From NCBI GenBank assembly GCA_900549475.1, contig UROF01000003.1:121284-185283 (forward strand): a stretch of 64,000 nucleotides of DNA. The letters are read 5' to 3'. The DNA comes from an uncultured Eubacteriales bacterium (lineage in GTDB: Bacteria > Bacillota > Clostridia > Oscillospirales > Oscillospiraceae). The position numbers and the translations under genes were made by a program. Of the stretch, positions 1-7,712 are shown in pieces (position 1 is the first letter of the stretch; the number at the start of each line of letters is the position of its first letter). The notes below the pieces were generated by a model. It had not been told where the DNA came from. It saw only the letters and a program-made list of their open reading frames with translations, and ran no database searches.

Positions 1-124
1 AGGGAAACTCGTCCCCGTCGGAGATGGTCCCCGACACGATCCCCGCTTTGATGAAGCGGATGATCTGGCTGTAGATGGGACTGCCATCGGCGAGAGAAAA
101 CCGGTCAAAAGACACCAGCGCCAT
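1..124 (-). CDS. GntR-family transcriptional regulator, 5' part only
   Basis: Only the first 41 codons lie in the window; the gene runs off the left edge. The start ATG at 124 follows a purine-rich GGGGGCGGAGAG site. The visible peptide has the typical opening of a GntR winged-helix domain: a short lead-in, then SPIYSQIIRFIKAGIVSG and an acidic ISDGDEFP turn, where a Ser-Arg recognition segment would normally follow. This is the family opening seen in YtrA-like and MocR-like members; which subfamily cannot be told without the C-terminal part. The gene has a consensus promoter covered by palindromes, so negative autoregulation is likely. The effector and targets are unknown; downstream genes are outside the window. 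Confidence 0.8.
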   Translation of the reverse strand, partial: MALVSFDRFSLADGSPIYSQIIRFIKAGIVSGTISDGDEFP

Positions 125-144
125 CTCTCCGCCCCCTTTCAACT

Positions 145-201
145 GTATTATTCGAATAGTACGGTTTACTGTATTATACGAATAATACGGTTGCCTGTCA
201 A
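145..201 (-). promoter_or_regulatory. Promoter and two 18-bp operator palindromes of the GntR gene
   Basis: Read on the minus strand, TTGACA (201-196) and TATAAT (178-173) are both perfect consensus and 17 bases apart. Two 18-bp near-perfect palindromes with GTATTAT/ATAATAC-type arms occupy 171-188, over the -10 box and spacer, and 145-162, just downstream of the expected start site. Their centres are 26 bp apart. The overlap with the promoter is what a self-repressing GntR protein would need. The promoter match is seen directly; operator function is inferred. Confidence 0.8.
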
Positions 202-280
202 GCCCCGCGGCAAGATTTTAGGAAAGCCCCTCACATATTGATAAATTGTAAAGTTTTAGCCACTTTATTTCCAATGCTTA

Positions 281-309
281 TGGACAATTCAAACAGTCAA
301 TGGTATACT
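281..309 (+). promoter_or_regulatory. Promoter of the 92-residue membrane protein gene
   Basis: TGGACA at 281-286 and TATACT at 304-309 are separated by 17 bases, each one mismatch from consensus. It lies about 80 bases before the start codon at 388. A 13-base stretch at 243-255 is the reverse complement of the left part of the palindrome at 36552-36573. Confidence 0.65.
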
Positions 310-387
310 ATCCAACAATATATGGGGATACAAATCACGCGGCACAAGAAATGTGGGAAGACGATATGACACCGAAAGGATGGGCTT

Positions 388-666
388 ATGAAAAATACAC
401 ATAACGCCATTGATGCTGAAGATAGCGAAAATAAGAATCTGCTGCGGAGAAAGATCACAGTTTCCTTGTTAATAAATTTGGGAATGCTGTGTTTGGCAAT
501 TTATGTGGGAATTCTATGTTATAGCAAGGGCTATGATCTTATCAGTTTAGAAATGCTTTCCCCCATCATCTTATCGATTTCAAATTGTTGCGGAGTCATA
601 TACGATATCAGAAGATTGACGGTATTGAATAAAAAATTCGTAAGGCGCGGTACACCACAGACGTAG
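388..666 (+). CDS. Small low-GC two-helix membrane protein, unknown function
   Basis: A 92-residue protein preceded by a GAAAGGA ribosome site. It has a charged N-terminal tail (about residues 1-28, Asp/Glu/Asn/Lys rich), a hydrophobic helix at about 29-52, a second hydrophobic stretch at about 56-74 and a basic C-terminus ending in Lys/Arg-rich residues. No catalytic motif or recognisable family was found. Its base composition is clearly more AT-rich than the neighbouring genes, which suggests later acquisition or a non-housekeeping role. It stands alone, with its own promoter upstream and a hairpin downstream. Confidence 0.6.
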   Translation: MKNTHNAIDAEDSENKNLLRRKITVSLLINLGMLCLAIYVGILCYSKGYDLISLEMLSPIILSISNCCGVIYDIRRLTVLNKKFVRRGTPQT

Positions 667-690
667 TGGACCGAGCGTGCCCCTTTATAG

Positions 691-729
691 CGGTTTACCA
701 GTTTGTGCAGTGCGTGAACAGGTAAACCG
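691..729 (+). terminator. Hairpin downstream of the 92-residue gene
   Basis: Arms CGGTTTACC (691-699) and GGTAAACCG (721-729) are perfectly complementary, with a 21-base loop, followed by TTTATGTTTCT. The long loop makes it a weak terminator candidate; it could instead be an operator. Confidence 0.4.
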
Positions 730-750
730 TTTATGTTTCTGTGTATGCTG

Positions 751-779
751 TTGACATTTCAGGTTATCTATGGCAAAAT
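751..779 (+). promoter_or_regulatory. Likely promoter of ade
   Basis: TTGACA at 751-756 is perfect; a weaker CAAAAT -10 (774-779) follows after 17 bases. It is the best-scoring arrangement before adenine deaminase, about 110 bases upstream of the start codon. Confidence 0.5.
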
Positions 780-840
780 AATAATGGAATAGAAGAACCT
801 TTTATTCCTATGCAATGAGGAATATGACAGAAACAAACCT

Positions 841-861
841 GCCGTCCCCTCCGGGGACGGC
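841..861 (+). other. GC-rich leader hairpin before ade
   Basis: GCCGTCCCC and GGGGACGGC pair perfectly around a 3-base loop in the presumed 5' leader of ade, about 36 bases before the start codon. There is no U-tract, so this is a leader structure rather than an obvious terminator. No purine riboswitch core was found around it. Confidence 0.5.
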
Positions 862-896
862 TCCACCATAATTTGATGAAGAAAGGATGGTTCTGC

Positions 897-2624
897 ATGG
901 CAACTGAGAGCTATACCGGCAAAATCAACCGAAAGCTCAACAAAAAGCTGCGGATCGTGGAGGTGGCCGCCGGACGGCAGAAGGCTGATCTGGTGCTGAA
1001 AAATGCCGCCTATGTCAATGTGTTCAGCAACGAGATCTGTCACGGTGACATTGCCGTGGCGGAGGGGCTGATCGTGGGTATGGGTTCCTACTCCGGCCAA
1101 CAGGAAGTAGATATGGCCGGCAAGATCGTACTGCCCGGCTTTATCGATGCCCATATCCATCTGGAGAGCGCCATGGTCACCCCCCGTGAATTCGTCAAAG
1201 CCGTACTGCCCCACGGCACCACTACCGTCATCTGTGACCCCCATGAAATTGCCAACGTCATGGGCACTGACGGTATTGAGTACATGCTCCAGGCCACCGA
1301 GGGGCTGCCGGTGGATGTGCGGTTCATGCTGCCCTCCTGTGTCCCCGCAACCCCCATGGATGAGAGCGGCGCCATCCTGGATTACCGCACCATCGATTCC
1401 TTCTACGACCACCCCCGGGTCCAGGGTCTGGCAGAGATGATGAACTTCCCGGGCATCATCGGCGCTGATCCCCAGGTACTGGAGAAGATCGTAGCCGCTC
1501 AGGCCCACCACAAGAAGATCGACGGTCATGCCCCGGATATCAAAGATAACGACCTCAATGCCTATGTGGCCGCAGGCGTGTACTCCGACCACGAGTGCCA
1601 TGATCCCGCCGATGCCATCGCCAAGCTGGAACGAGGTCAGGTCATTATGATCCGGGAGGGCACCGCCGCCCGGAATCTGGAGGCCCTTCTGCCTCTCCTG
1701 ACTCCGAAATATGCGGACCGCTGCATGTTCTGCTGCGATGACAAGCATCCCAGCGATCTGCTGGAAAAGGGACACATTGACTACAACATCCGGGAAGCTA
1801 TCCGCCACGGTGTGGACCCCATCCTGGCTGTCAAAGTGGCCAGCCACAATGCCGCCAGGTACTACCTCCTCAATAACCGGGGCGCCATTGCCCCCGGCTA
1901 TCTGGCAGACTTTGTTATCATTGACAATTTCCAGGACTTCACCATTGAGCAGGTCTACAAGAAGGGCACTGTAATGTTCGATGGCAAGACTGTCACCGAA
2001 TTTGCCGCCGCGGAGATTGATCCCTACCTGGCCCAGAAGGCCCATGATACCTTCCATGTGGCCCACCTCACCGCTCAGGACTTCGCCGAGCGGCGGCCCC
2101 GTGGCATTATTGGTATGATCCCCGGTGAGATCGTTACTGAGGATCAGGGTTACAGCGACCACATCGATGTGGAGTGGGATATCCTGAAGATTGCTGTCAT
2201 TGAGCGCCACAAGAATACCCGCCACATCGGTATTGGCTATCTCCAGGGCTACGGTCTCAAATCCGGCGCTATCGCCACCAGTGTAGCCCACGATTCCCAC
2301 AATATCATTGTAGTAGGCACCAGCGAGGAGGACATGGCGGCAGCAGCCAACCGTATCGTAGAAAATCGGGGCGGCATCGTGGTCATGGACAAGGGAGAAG
2401 TGAAAGCAGAGGTGGTCCTCTCCATCGCCGGCATCATCAGCGACGACACCCTGGAGCATGTGAACCGGGATCTGGAAAACGCCAAGGAGGCTGCCTTCGA
2501 TCTGGGCGTCAGCCGGGGTATCGATCCCTTCATGACCCTCAGCTTCATGTCCCTGCCCGTGATCCCCACCCTGCGCCTCACTACCCGCGGCGTCATCGAT
2601 GTAATGACACAGCAGTACATCTGA
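897..2624 (+). CDS. ade: Adenine deaminase
   Basis: A 575-residue cytoplasmic amidohydrolase converting adenine to hypoxanthine and ammonia in purine salvage and degradation. The N-terminal composite domain leads into the metal-binding strand GFIDAHIHLESAM at about residue 81, then GTTTVICDPHEIANVMG, DGHAP and a C-terminal domain with DSHNIIVVGTS, all typical of bacterial Ade. Length is usual for the family. The start at 897 was chosen over the in-frame ATG at 873 because AAAGGA lies eight bases before it. The following membrane protein gene starts 18 bases after the stop, so the two are probably co-transcribed. Hydantoin/purine-type genes recur at 58.6-61.2 kb. Confidence 0.95.
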   Translation: MATESYTGKINRKLNKKLRIVEVAAGRQKADLVLKNAAYVNVFSNEICHGDIAVAEGLIVGMGSYSGQQEVDMAGKIVLPGFIDAHIHLESAMVTPREFVKAVLPHGTTTVICDPHEIANVMGTDGIEYMLQATEGLPVDVRFMLPSCVPATPMDESGAILDYRTIDSFYDHPRVQGLAEMMNFPGIIGADPQVLEKIVAAQAHHKKIDGHAPDIKDNDLNAYVAAGVYSDHECHDPADAIAKLERGQVIMIREGTAARNLEALLPLLTPKYADRCMFCCDDKHPSDLLEKGHIDYNIREAIRHGVDPILAVKVASHNAARYYLLNNRGAIAPGYLADFVIIDNFQDFTIEQVYKKGTVMFDGKTVTEFAAAEIDPYLAQKAHDTFHVAHLTAQDFAERRPRGIIGMIPGEIVTEDQGYSDHIDVEWDILKIAVIERHKNTRHIGIGYLQGYGLKSGAIATSVAHDSHNIIVVGTSEEDMAAAANRIVENRGGIVVMDKGEVKAEVVLSIAGIISDDTLEHVNRDLENAKEAAFDLGVSRGIDPFMTLSFMSLPVIPTLRLTTRGVIDVMTQQYI

Positions 2625-2642
2625 TCCCTTTGGAGGTGCCTG

Positions 2643-2834
2643 ATGAAAAGGAATCCGTTCCTCCCTGTCTATGTTCTGGCGGTGGTATGCAGCTTCCTGG
2701 CCGCTGCGGCAGGATTCTGGCTGATCAGCAGCTTTGACCTCACCCAGCCAGTACGGATTCTGTGCGGATTGGTATTTACCGCTGCGCCGATCCTCACCTT
2801 ACTGTTGCTGCCTCTGGCGATTAAAAAAGCGTAA
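2643..2834 (+). CDS. Small two-helix membrane protein after ade
   Basis: A 63-residue protein with a GGAGG site seven bases before its ATG. Two hydrophobic helices, about residues 8-28 and 37-60, are joined by a short polar turn (SSFDLTQPVR), and it ends in Lys-Lys-Ala. No known domain was recognised. Its position 18 bases behind ade and before the terminator suggests translation from the ade transcript; a link to purine transport is possible but unsupported. Confidence 0.6.
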   Translation: MKRNPFLPVYVLAVVCSFLAAAAGFWLISSFDLTQPVRILCGLVFTAAPILTLLLLPLAIKKA

Positions 2835-2860
2835 TAGGATAGTTCGGTCTCTTGCAGAAA

Positions 2861-2895
2861 AAGTACCCCTCCGGGATCTACCCGGAGGGGTACTT
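2861..2895. terminator. Bidirectional terminator between the ade unit and the HAD gene
   Basis: A perfect 15-bp stem with a 5-base loop (2876-2880). On the minus strand it is followed by TTTTTC, so it best serves the converging HAD gene; on the plus strand the T-run is weak. Confidence 0.85.
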
Positions 2896-2915
2896 TCATC
2901 TATCAATTTCTATTC

Positions 2916-3383
2916 TCACGTCCGCAGAGTGGCCCGAAGCCGGTCAGGCTTCAGCAACAGGTCCAGGCCGTCGGCGATGGAGGTGACCACCACATCCGAC
3001 TGCCCCAGCAGCGCCCCGCAGCAGCCCTCCGGGCCAATAACGCAGACAGAGAGGGCACAGGCTTCCGCCATCTGCCAATCATTGAAGCCGTTGCCTATGC
3101 AGGCCACGCCCTCCCCCAATCTCTCTGCCACCTGCCGCTTGATGTCCCCCACATCGACAGTGGGATAGGTCAGCACCTCCACCGGCAGCCCCTTGCAGGC
3201 TGCGGCGGCAGTGCCATGGGTGTCGGCCGTAACCACATGAATGGCCAGCGACCGGCTCAGGACCTCCAGCCGCTCCGCCACCCCATCTATCAGCATACCA
3301 TCCTCCGCAATGGTGCCGTTGAAATCCAGCAGCAAATGGTTTATGGTCATATCTCCCTTGCCGGGAATGGATATGTTCAGCAT
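2916..3383 (-). CDS. HAD-superfamily phosphatase-like protein (soluble P-type-ATPase-like)
   Basis: A 155-residue single-domain HAD protein. Motif I reads LLLDFNGTIAEDG, with the nucleophile Asp followed by Phe-Asn instead of the usual Asp-x-Asp. Motif II is TADTHGTA and motif IV is GNGFNDWQM. This pattern and size match the small soluble HAD proteins annotated as resembling the P-domain of P-type ATPases. The Asn at the position of the general acid/base Asp is also found in P-type ATPases (DKTGT-like logic), so phosphatase activity should not be assumed. The start at 3383 was chosen because AAGGAGG sits seven bases before it; an upstream ATG at 3398 has no such site. Monocistronic. Confidence 0.75.
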   Translation of the reverse strand: MLNISIPGKGDMTINHLLLDFNGTIAEDGMLIDGVAERLEVLSRSLAIHVVTADTHGTAAAACKGLPVEVLTYPTVDVGDIKRQVAERLGEGVACIGNGFNDWQMAEACALSVCVIGPEGCCGALLGQSDVVVTSIADGLDLLLKPDRLRATLRT

Positions 3384-3425
3384 AGCATCCTCCTTCACAG
3401 CAGCCCACGTCTTTTATCCGGCAGT

Positions 3426-3455
3426 ATTATACCTTTCCGGCAGCTGTATCGTCAA
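3426..3455 (-). promoter_or_regulatory. Promoter of the HAD gene
   Basis: On the minus strand TTGACG (3455-3450) and a perfect TATAAT (3431-3426) are separated by 18 bases, about 43 bases before the start codon. Confidence 0.75.
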
Positions 3456-3512
3456 GCCGGGTCCTTTCGGCTTCCTTGTTTTATATGTATAGTATATAAT
3501 CAAATTCCACTC

Positions 3513-3651
3513 TGCATTTTGTGCATTTTTTTGGTGGATGCGTCGGATATTTTTTCATCATGCACTTTTGCATTTCGCATTTTTTCTTGCAAACTATCTT
3601 AAAAGCTGCATCCCTCCATTCAGCTTCTTGCATTTTACTCGATTTTGCAAG
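3513..3651 (+). promoter_or_regulatory. AT-rich block of repeated TGCA/TTGCA motifs upstream of aconitase
   Basis: This non-coding stretch is unusually T-rich on the plus strand and holds repeated short motifs: TGCATTTT at 3513 and 3522, TGCAC at 3561, TGCATTT at 3569, CTTGCAA at 3586, and a 25-bp inverted repeat at 3627-3651 with arms CTTGCA and TGCAAG around 13 bases. It ends about 50 bases before the likely -35 box of the citrate operon. This is the layout expected for a multi-site regulator; the protein is unknown. Confidence 0.5.
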
Positions 3652-3699
3652 TTTTCCTTCGTCATCCATACGAAATTCAACGTATACCGCAATTCCTTA

Positions 3700-3728
3700 T
3701 TCACAAAAAAAGACGCTTGTGCTACACT
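3700..3728 (+). promoter_or_regulatory. Likely promoter of the citrate operon
   Basis: TTCACA (3700-3705) and TACACT (3723-3728) are separated by exactly 17 bases, about 70 bases before the aconitase start codon and downstream of the TTGCA-motif block. Confidence 0.6.
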
Positions 3729-3796
3729 CAATGCATCAGAAGACGACAGGAGAACATCATTCTCCTGGTGAAATTACGATTGGAGGAAAAGGGAAC

Positions 3797-6058
3797 ATGG
3801 TAGAAGTGATCAAAAAGGGCGCCTACCTGGTAGACGGAAAGATCGTCTGGGCGGAGGACCTGCCCGCCGGGGAAGCGCCTGACCAGGCCCGTGAAAAGAC
3901 CATCGCCTACTCTATCCTGCGCGCTCACGACAAGAGCCAGGACGGCAAGAAAATGCGTCTGAAGTTTGACGCCCTGATTTCCCACGACATCACCTTCGTG
4001 GGCATCATCCAGACCGCCAAGGCGTCGGGCCTTACAAAATTTCCCATTCCCTATGCCATGACCAACTGCCACAACAGCCTGTGCGCGGTGGGCGGCACCA
4101 TCAATGAGGACGACCACGCTTTCGGCCTCTCCGCTGCCAAGAAGTACGGCGGCATCTACGTCCCCGCCAACCAGGCCGTCATCCACCAGTACGCCCGTGA
4201 GCGGCTGGCTGCCTGCGGCGGCATGATCCTGGGCAGCGACTCCCACACCCGCTACGGTGCTTACGGCTGCATGGGCGTAGGCGAAGGCGGCGGTGAGCTG
4301 GTCAAGCAGCTGCTGGAGAATACTTACGACGTGGCCGCCCCTGAGGTGGTCATGGTTTACCTCACCGGCAAGCCCCCCAAGGGCGTGGGTCCCCAGGACG
4401 TGGCCATCGCCCTGGTAGGCGCCACCTTCCCCAAGGGCGATGTGAAGAACAAGGTATTGGAGTTCGTGGGCCCCGGCGTGAAGGAGCTCAGCTGCGACTT
4501 CCGCATCGGCGTGGATGTGATGACCACCGAGACCTCCTGCCTGACCTCCATCTGGGAAACTGACGACACCATCAAGGCCTACTACGAGAACATCGGACGG
4601 CCCGAGGCCTTCCGGGAGCTGAAGCCTCAGAACGGCGCCTACTACGACAGCGTGGTGACCATCGATCTCAGCAAGATGGAGTGCATGATCGCCCTGCCCT
4701 TCCACCCCTCTATCGCCTACACCATCCATGAGCTGCAGGCCGACCCCGAGGGCATCCTCAGCAAGGTGCAGGAGGCCTGCAACAAGCAGCTGGGCGGCAA
4801 GGTCACCATGGACCTGACCCACAACATCGTGGACGGCAAGGTCACCTGTGATCAGGGCGTCATCGTGGGCTGCTCCGGCGGCATGTATGAGAACATCGTG
4901 GAGGCCGCAGCCATCCTCAAGGGCGGCAGCATCGGGAACGGCTACTTCGATATGAGCGTGTACCCCTCCTCCACTCCCATCTCCCTGGCCATCACCAAGA
5001 ACGGCACCGCGGCCACCCTGATGGAGGCCGGCTGTGTGATGAAGCCCGCCTTCTGCGGCCCCTGCTTCGGCGCCGGTGATACCCCCGCCAACAACACTCT
5101 CTCCATCCGCCACGCCACCCGGAACTTTGCTAACCGTGAAGGCTCCAAGCCCGGCAACGGCCAGATCGCCGCAGTGGCTCTGATGGACGCCCGCTCCATT
5201 GCCGCTACCGCCCGCAACGGCGGTATCCTCACTGCCGCCACCGACATCGAGTATGAGTCCCCCACGGCGGAGGAGCTCACCTACCACTTCGACGGCAGCG
5301 TCTACGAGAAGCGCTGCTACGAGGGCTTCGGCAAGGCCGATCCCACGGCAGAGCTGCGCTACGGCCCCAACATCAAGGACTGGCCCAAGATGCCCAAACT
5401 GGAGAACGACCTGCTGGTGAAGCTGTGCGCCGTGATCCGGGACCCCGTCACCACCACCGACGAGCTCATCCCCTCCGGTGAGACCAGCTCCTACCGCTCC
5501 AACCCCATCGGCCTGAGCGAGTTTGCCCTCAGCCGCCGGGTGCCGGAGTATGTGGGCCGGTCCAAAGCGGTCCGCGCCCTGGAGGAAGCCCGGGAGGCCG
5601 GAAACGTCCCCGCCGAGGTGGCCGAAGTACTCCAGAAGGTGGGCGGCGACGCGGCCCACACCACCGTAGGCTCCTGCGTGTTTGCCAACAAGCCCGGTGA
5701 CGGCTCCGCCCGTGAGCAGGCCGCCTCCTGCCAGAAGGTGTTGGGCGGCTTCGCCAACATCTGCTATGAGTACGCTACCAAGCGCTACCGCTCCAACTGC
5801 ATCAACTGGGGCATCGTCCCCTTCACCCTCCCCGAGGGAGCGGAGTTCCCCTATGAGGACGGCGACTGGGTGTATGTGAAGGGCATTAACAAGGCCATCG
5901 CCGACGGCGTGGAGGACATCACCGCCCAGGTCATCACCGCCTCCGGCGAGGTGAAGGACATCCAGCTCAAGTGCGCCGGCCTCACCCCTGACGAGCGGCT
6001 GATCCTGCGGGAAGGCTGCCTGATGAATTACTACGCTGCTGGCTATGGCAAGGCCTGA
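3797..6058 (+). CDS. Aconitate hydratase (aconitase)
   Basis: A 753-residue [4Fe-4S] enzyme that isomerises citrate and isocitrate. Visible aconitase-family signatures are SDSHTRYGAYGCMGVGEG near residue 147, GCSGGMYEN near 357, FCGPCFGAGDTPANN near 418 (cluster-cysteine region) and a C-terminal swivel domain beginning near SCVFANKPGDG (about 625). It is shorter than AcnA (about 890) and belongs to a clostridial-type branch often annotated simply as hydratase. The start at 3797 was chosen because GGAGG lies just before it and because upstream in-frame codons read low-complexity AT-rich sequence. First gene of acn-icd-citDEF-citXG; icd follows after 31 bases. Confidence 0.88.
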   Translation: MVEVIKKGAYLVDGKIVWAEDLPAGEAPDQAREKTIAYSILRAHDKSQDGKKMRLKFDALISHDITFVGIIQTAKASGLTKFPIPYAMTNCHNSLCAVGGTINEDDHAFGLSAAKKYGGIYVPANQAVIHQYARERLAACGGMILGSDSHTRYGAYGCMGVGEGGGELVKQLLENTYDVAAPEVVMVYLTGKPPKGVGPQDVAIALVGATFPKGDVKNKVLEFVGPGVKELSCDFRIGVDVMTTETSCLTSIWETDDTIKAYYENIGRPEAFRELKPQNGAYYDSVVTIDLSKMECMIALPFHPSIAYTIHELQADPEGILSKVQEACNKQLGGKVTMDLTHNIVDGKVTCDQGVIVGCSGGMYENIVEAAAILKGGSIGNGYFDMSVYPSSTPISLAITKNGTAATLMEAGCVMKPAFCGPCFGAGDTPANNTLSIRHATRNFANREGSKPGNGQIAAVALMDARSIAATARNGGILTAATDIEYESPTAEELTYHFDGSVYEKRCYEGFGKADPTAELRYGPNIKDWPKMPKLENDLLVKLCAVIRDPVTTTDELIPSGETSSYRSNPIGLSEFALSRRVPEYVGRSKAVRALEEAREAGNVPAEVAEVLQKVGGDAAHTTVGSCVFANKPGDGSAREQAASCQKVLGGFANICYEYATKRYRSNCINWGIVPFTLPEGAEFPYEDGDWVYVKGINKAIADGVEDITAQVITASGEVKDIQLKCAGLTPDERLILREGCLMNYYAAGYGKA

Positions 6059-6089
6059 TGCTTTACAGAGATAAGGAGACGATACGACT

Positions 6090-7304
6090 ATGGATAAAAT
6101 CAAGATGACAACGCCTCTGGTGGAGATGGACGGCGACGAAATGACCCGCATCCTGTGGCAGATGATCAAAGATAAGCTGATCCTGCCCTTTGTGGACCTG
6201 AAAACCGAGTATTATGACCTGGGCCTCCTCCACCGCAACGAGACAAAAGATCAGGTAACGGTGGACGCCGCCAATGCCACCAAGAAATACGGCGTAGCTG
6301 TAAAGTGTGCTACCATTACCCCCAACAAGCAGCGCATGGAGGAGTATCCCCAGCTCACTGAGATGTGGAAGAGCCCCAACGGCACCATCCGCTCCATTCT
6401 GGACGGCACCGTGTTCCGGGCCCCCATCTGCATCGACGCCATCAAGCCGGTGGTGAAGAACTGGAAAAAGCCCATCACCATTGCCCGTCACGCTTACGGT
6501 GACGTATACAAGAGCGTGGACTTCCACACCGAGGAGCCCGGCGAGTGCACCATGACCTTCAAGGGCGTTTCCGGCGAGGAGCACACCGTGTGCGTCCAGA
6601 AGGTGGACGGCCCCGCCGTGTGGCAGGGCGCCCACAACAAGGATAAGTCCATCCGTTCCTTTGCCCGGGCCTGCTTCCAGTACGCCATCGACACCAAGCA
6701 GGATCTGTGGTTCTCCACCAAAGATACCATCGCCAAGATTTACGACGGTAACTTCAAGAAGATCTTCGAGGAGGAGTTCGAGGACTACAAGGCCAAATTC
6801 GAGGAGCTGGGCCTCACCTACTTCTATACCCTCATCGACGATGCGGTGGCCCGCGTCATCCGCAGCGAGGGCGGCTACATCTGGGCCTGCAAAAACTATG
6901 ACGGCGACGTGATGAGCGACATGGTCTCCACCGCCTTCGGTTCCCTGGCCATGATGACCAGCGTTCTGGTATCCCCCGACGGCACCACCGAGTATGAGGC
7001 CGCCCACGGCACCGTCACCAAACACTACTACAAGTACCTCAAGGGCGAAAAGACCTCCACCAACCCCATGGCCACCATCTTCGCCTGGTCCGGCGCTCTG
7101 AAGAAGCGTGGCGAGCTGGACGGCATCGCCGCCCTCACCGCCTTCGGTGAGAAGCTGGAGGAGGCCTGCTTCGACACCCTGAATGCCGGGATCATGACCA
7201 AGGACCTGGTGGGCCTGGTAGACGAGGGCTTTACCGCCAAGGCCGTGAACTCCGAGGAATTTCTGGACGCTGTGGCCCAGCGTCTCCAGGAGAAACTGGC
7301 GTAA
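6090..7304 (+). CDS. icd: NADP-dependent isocitrate dehydrogenase, eukaryote-like type
   Basis: A 404-residue cytoplasmic enzyme converting isocitrate to 2-oxoglutarate and CO2 with NADP. The sequence follows the homodimeric IDH1/IDH2-like class: VEMDGDEMTRILW near the N-terminus, TITPNKQRMEEY, the substrate-binding SPNGTIRSILDGTVFR segment, DDAVARVIRSEGGYIWACKNYDGD with metal-binding aspartates, and AAHGTVTKHYYKY for NADP. Its AAGGAG site is well placed. Adjacent to aconitase, it supplies the two steps from citrate to 2-oxoglutarate, normally feeding glutamate. A moderate hairpin separates it from citD. Confidence 0.95.
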   Translation: MDKIKMTTPLVEMDGDEMTRILWQMIKDKLILPFVDLKTEYYDLGLLHRNETKDQVTVDAANATKKYGVAVKCATITPNKQRMEEYPQLTEMWKSPNGTIRSILDGTVFRAPICIDAIKPVVKNWKKPITIARHAYGDVYKSVDFHTEEPGECTMTFKGVSGEEHTVCVQKVDGPAVWQGAHNKDKSIRSFARACFQYAIDTKQDLWFSTKDTIAKIYDGNFKKIFEEEFEDYKAKFEELGLTYFYTLIDDAVARVIRSEGGYIWACKNYDGDVMSDMVSTAFGSLAMMTSVLVSPDGTTEYEAAHGTVTKHYYKYLKGEKTSTNPMATIFAWSGALKKRGELDGIAALTAFGEKLEEACFDTLNAGIMTKDLVGLVDEGFTAKAVNSEEFLDAVAQRLQEKLA

Positions 7305-7317
7305 TACAGTACCCTTC

Positions 7318-7345
7318 GAGGGACGGGAGCGCGCCCCCGTCCCTC
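7318..7345 (+). terminator. Intergenic hairpin between icd and citD
   Basis: A 10-bp perfect stem (GAGGGACGGG with CCCGTCCCTC) and an 8-base loop, followed by TCTTCCTGC rather than a true U-tract. It probably attenuates or processes the transcript rather than fully ending it. Confidence 0.45.
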
Positions 7346-7415
7346 TCTTCCTGCAAAATTTGATTGTATACATTGAAAACATGGGACACATTTTTGATTT
7401 TTAGGAGGAGATACG

Positions 7416-7712
7416 ATGGATCTCGTAAAAACCGCCATGGCCGGTACCATGGAATCCGGCGATATCATGGTGACGATTGAGCCCCAGACATCCGGAGGGA
7501 TCACGCTGGATCTCACCAGCAGCGTCATGCAGCAGTACGGCCGCCGGATCGAGGAGGTCATTCGGGAGACGTTGGGGGAACTGGGCGTGGAAAACGCCGC
7601 CGTCAGCGCTGTTGACAAGGGCGCTCTGGACTGTACGGTCCGGGCCCGGGTCAGCGCCGCCGCCTTCCGCTGCGCCCAGGCGGAGAATGACCACTGGGAG
7701 GTGAACAAGTGA
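7416..7712 (+). CDS. citD: Citrate lyase acyl carrier protein (gamma subunit)
   Basis: A 98-residue subunit that carries the phosphoribosyl-dephospho-CoA prosthetic group on which acetyl and citryl groups ride. The attachment serine is at residue 14 in AGTMESGD, the same position as in characterised CitD proteins. The rest (TSSVMQQYGRRIEEVI, ALDCTVRARVSAA) fits the family over its full length. Its start has a strong GGAGGAG site. The stop overlaps the citE start (TGATG), showing translational coupling. The holo-ACP is built by the CitXG protein encoded further downstream. Confidence 0.95.
   Translation: MDLVKTAMAGTMESGDIMVTIEPQTSGGITLDLTSSVMQQYGRRIEEVIRETLGELGVENAAVSAVDKGALDCTVRARVSAAAFRCAQAENDHWEVNK

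Noticed and set aside
666..896. Purine riboswitch before adenine deaminase
   Set aside because: The conserved core strands and loop-loop sequences of the purine aptamer were not found; only a simple GC hairpin is present.
768..2459. Long open frame on the strand opposite adenine deaminase
   Set aside because: It mirrors the third-position bias of the GC-rich ade gene, has no ribosome site and gives a Gly/Val/Asp-rich peptide without motifs.
3513..3651. CRISPR-like array from repeated TGCATTTT motifs
   Set aside because: Motifs are too short, irregularly spaced and lack uniform repeats and spacers.
3728..6169. Long open frame opposite aconitase
   Set aside because: Same antisense-shadow pattern; aconitase on the plus strand has all family motifs.
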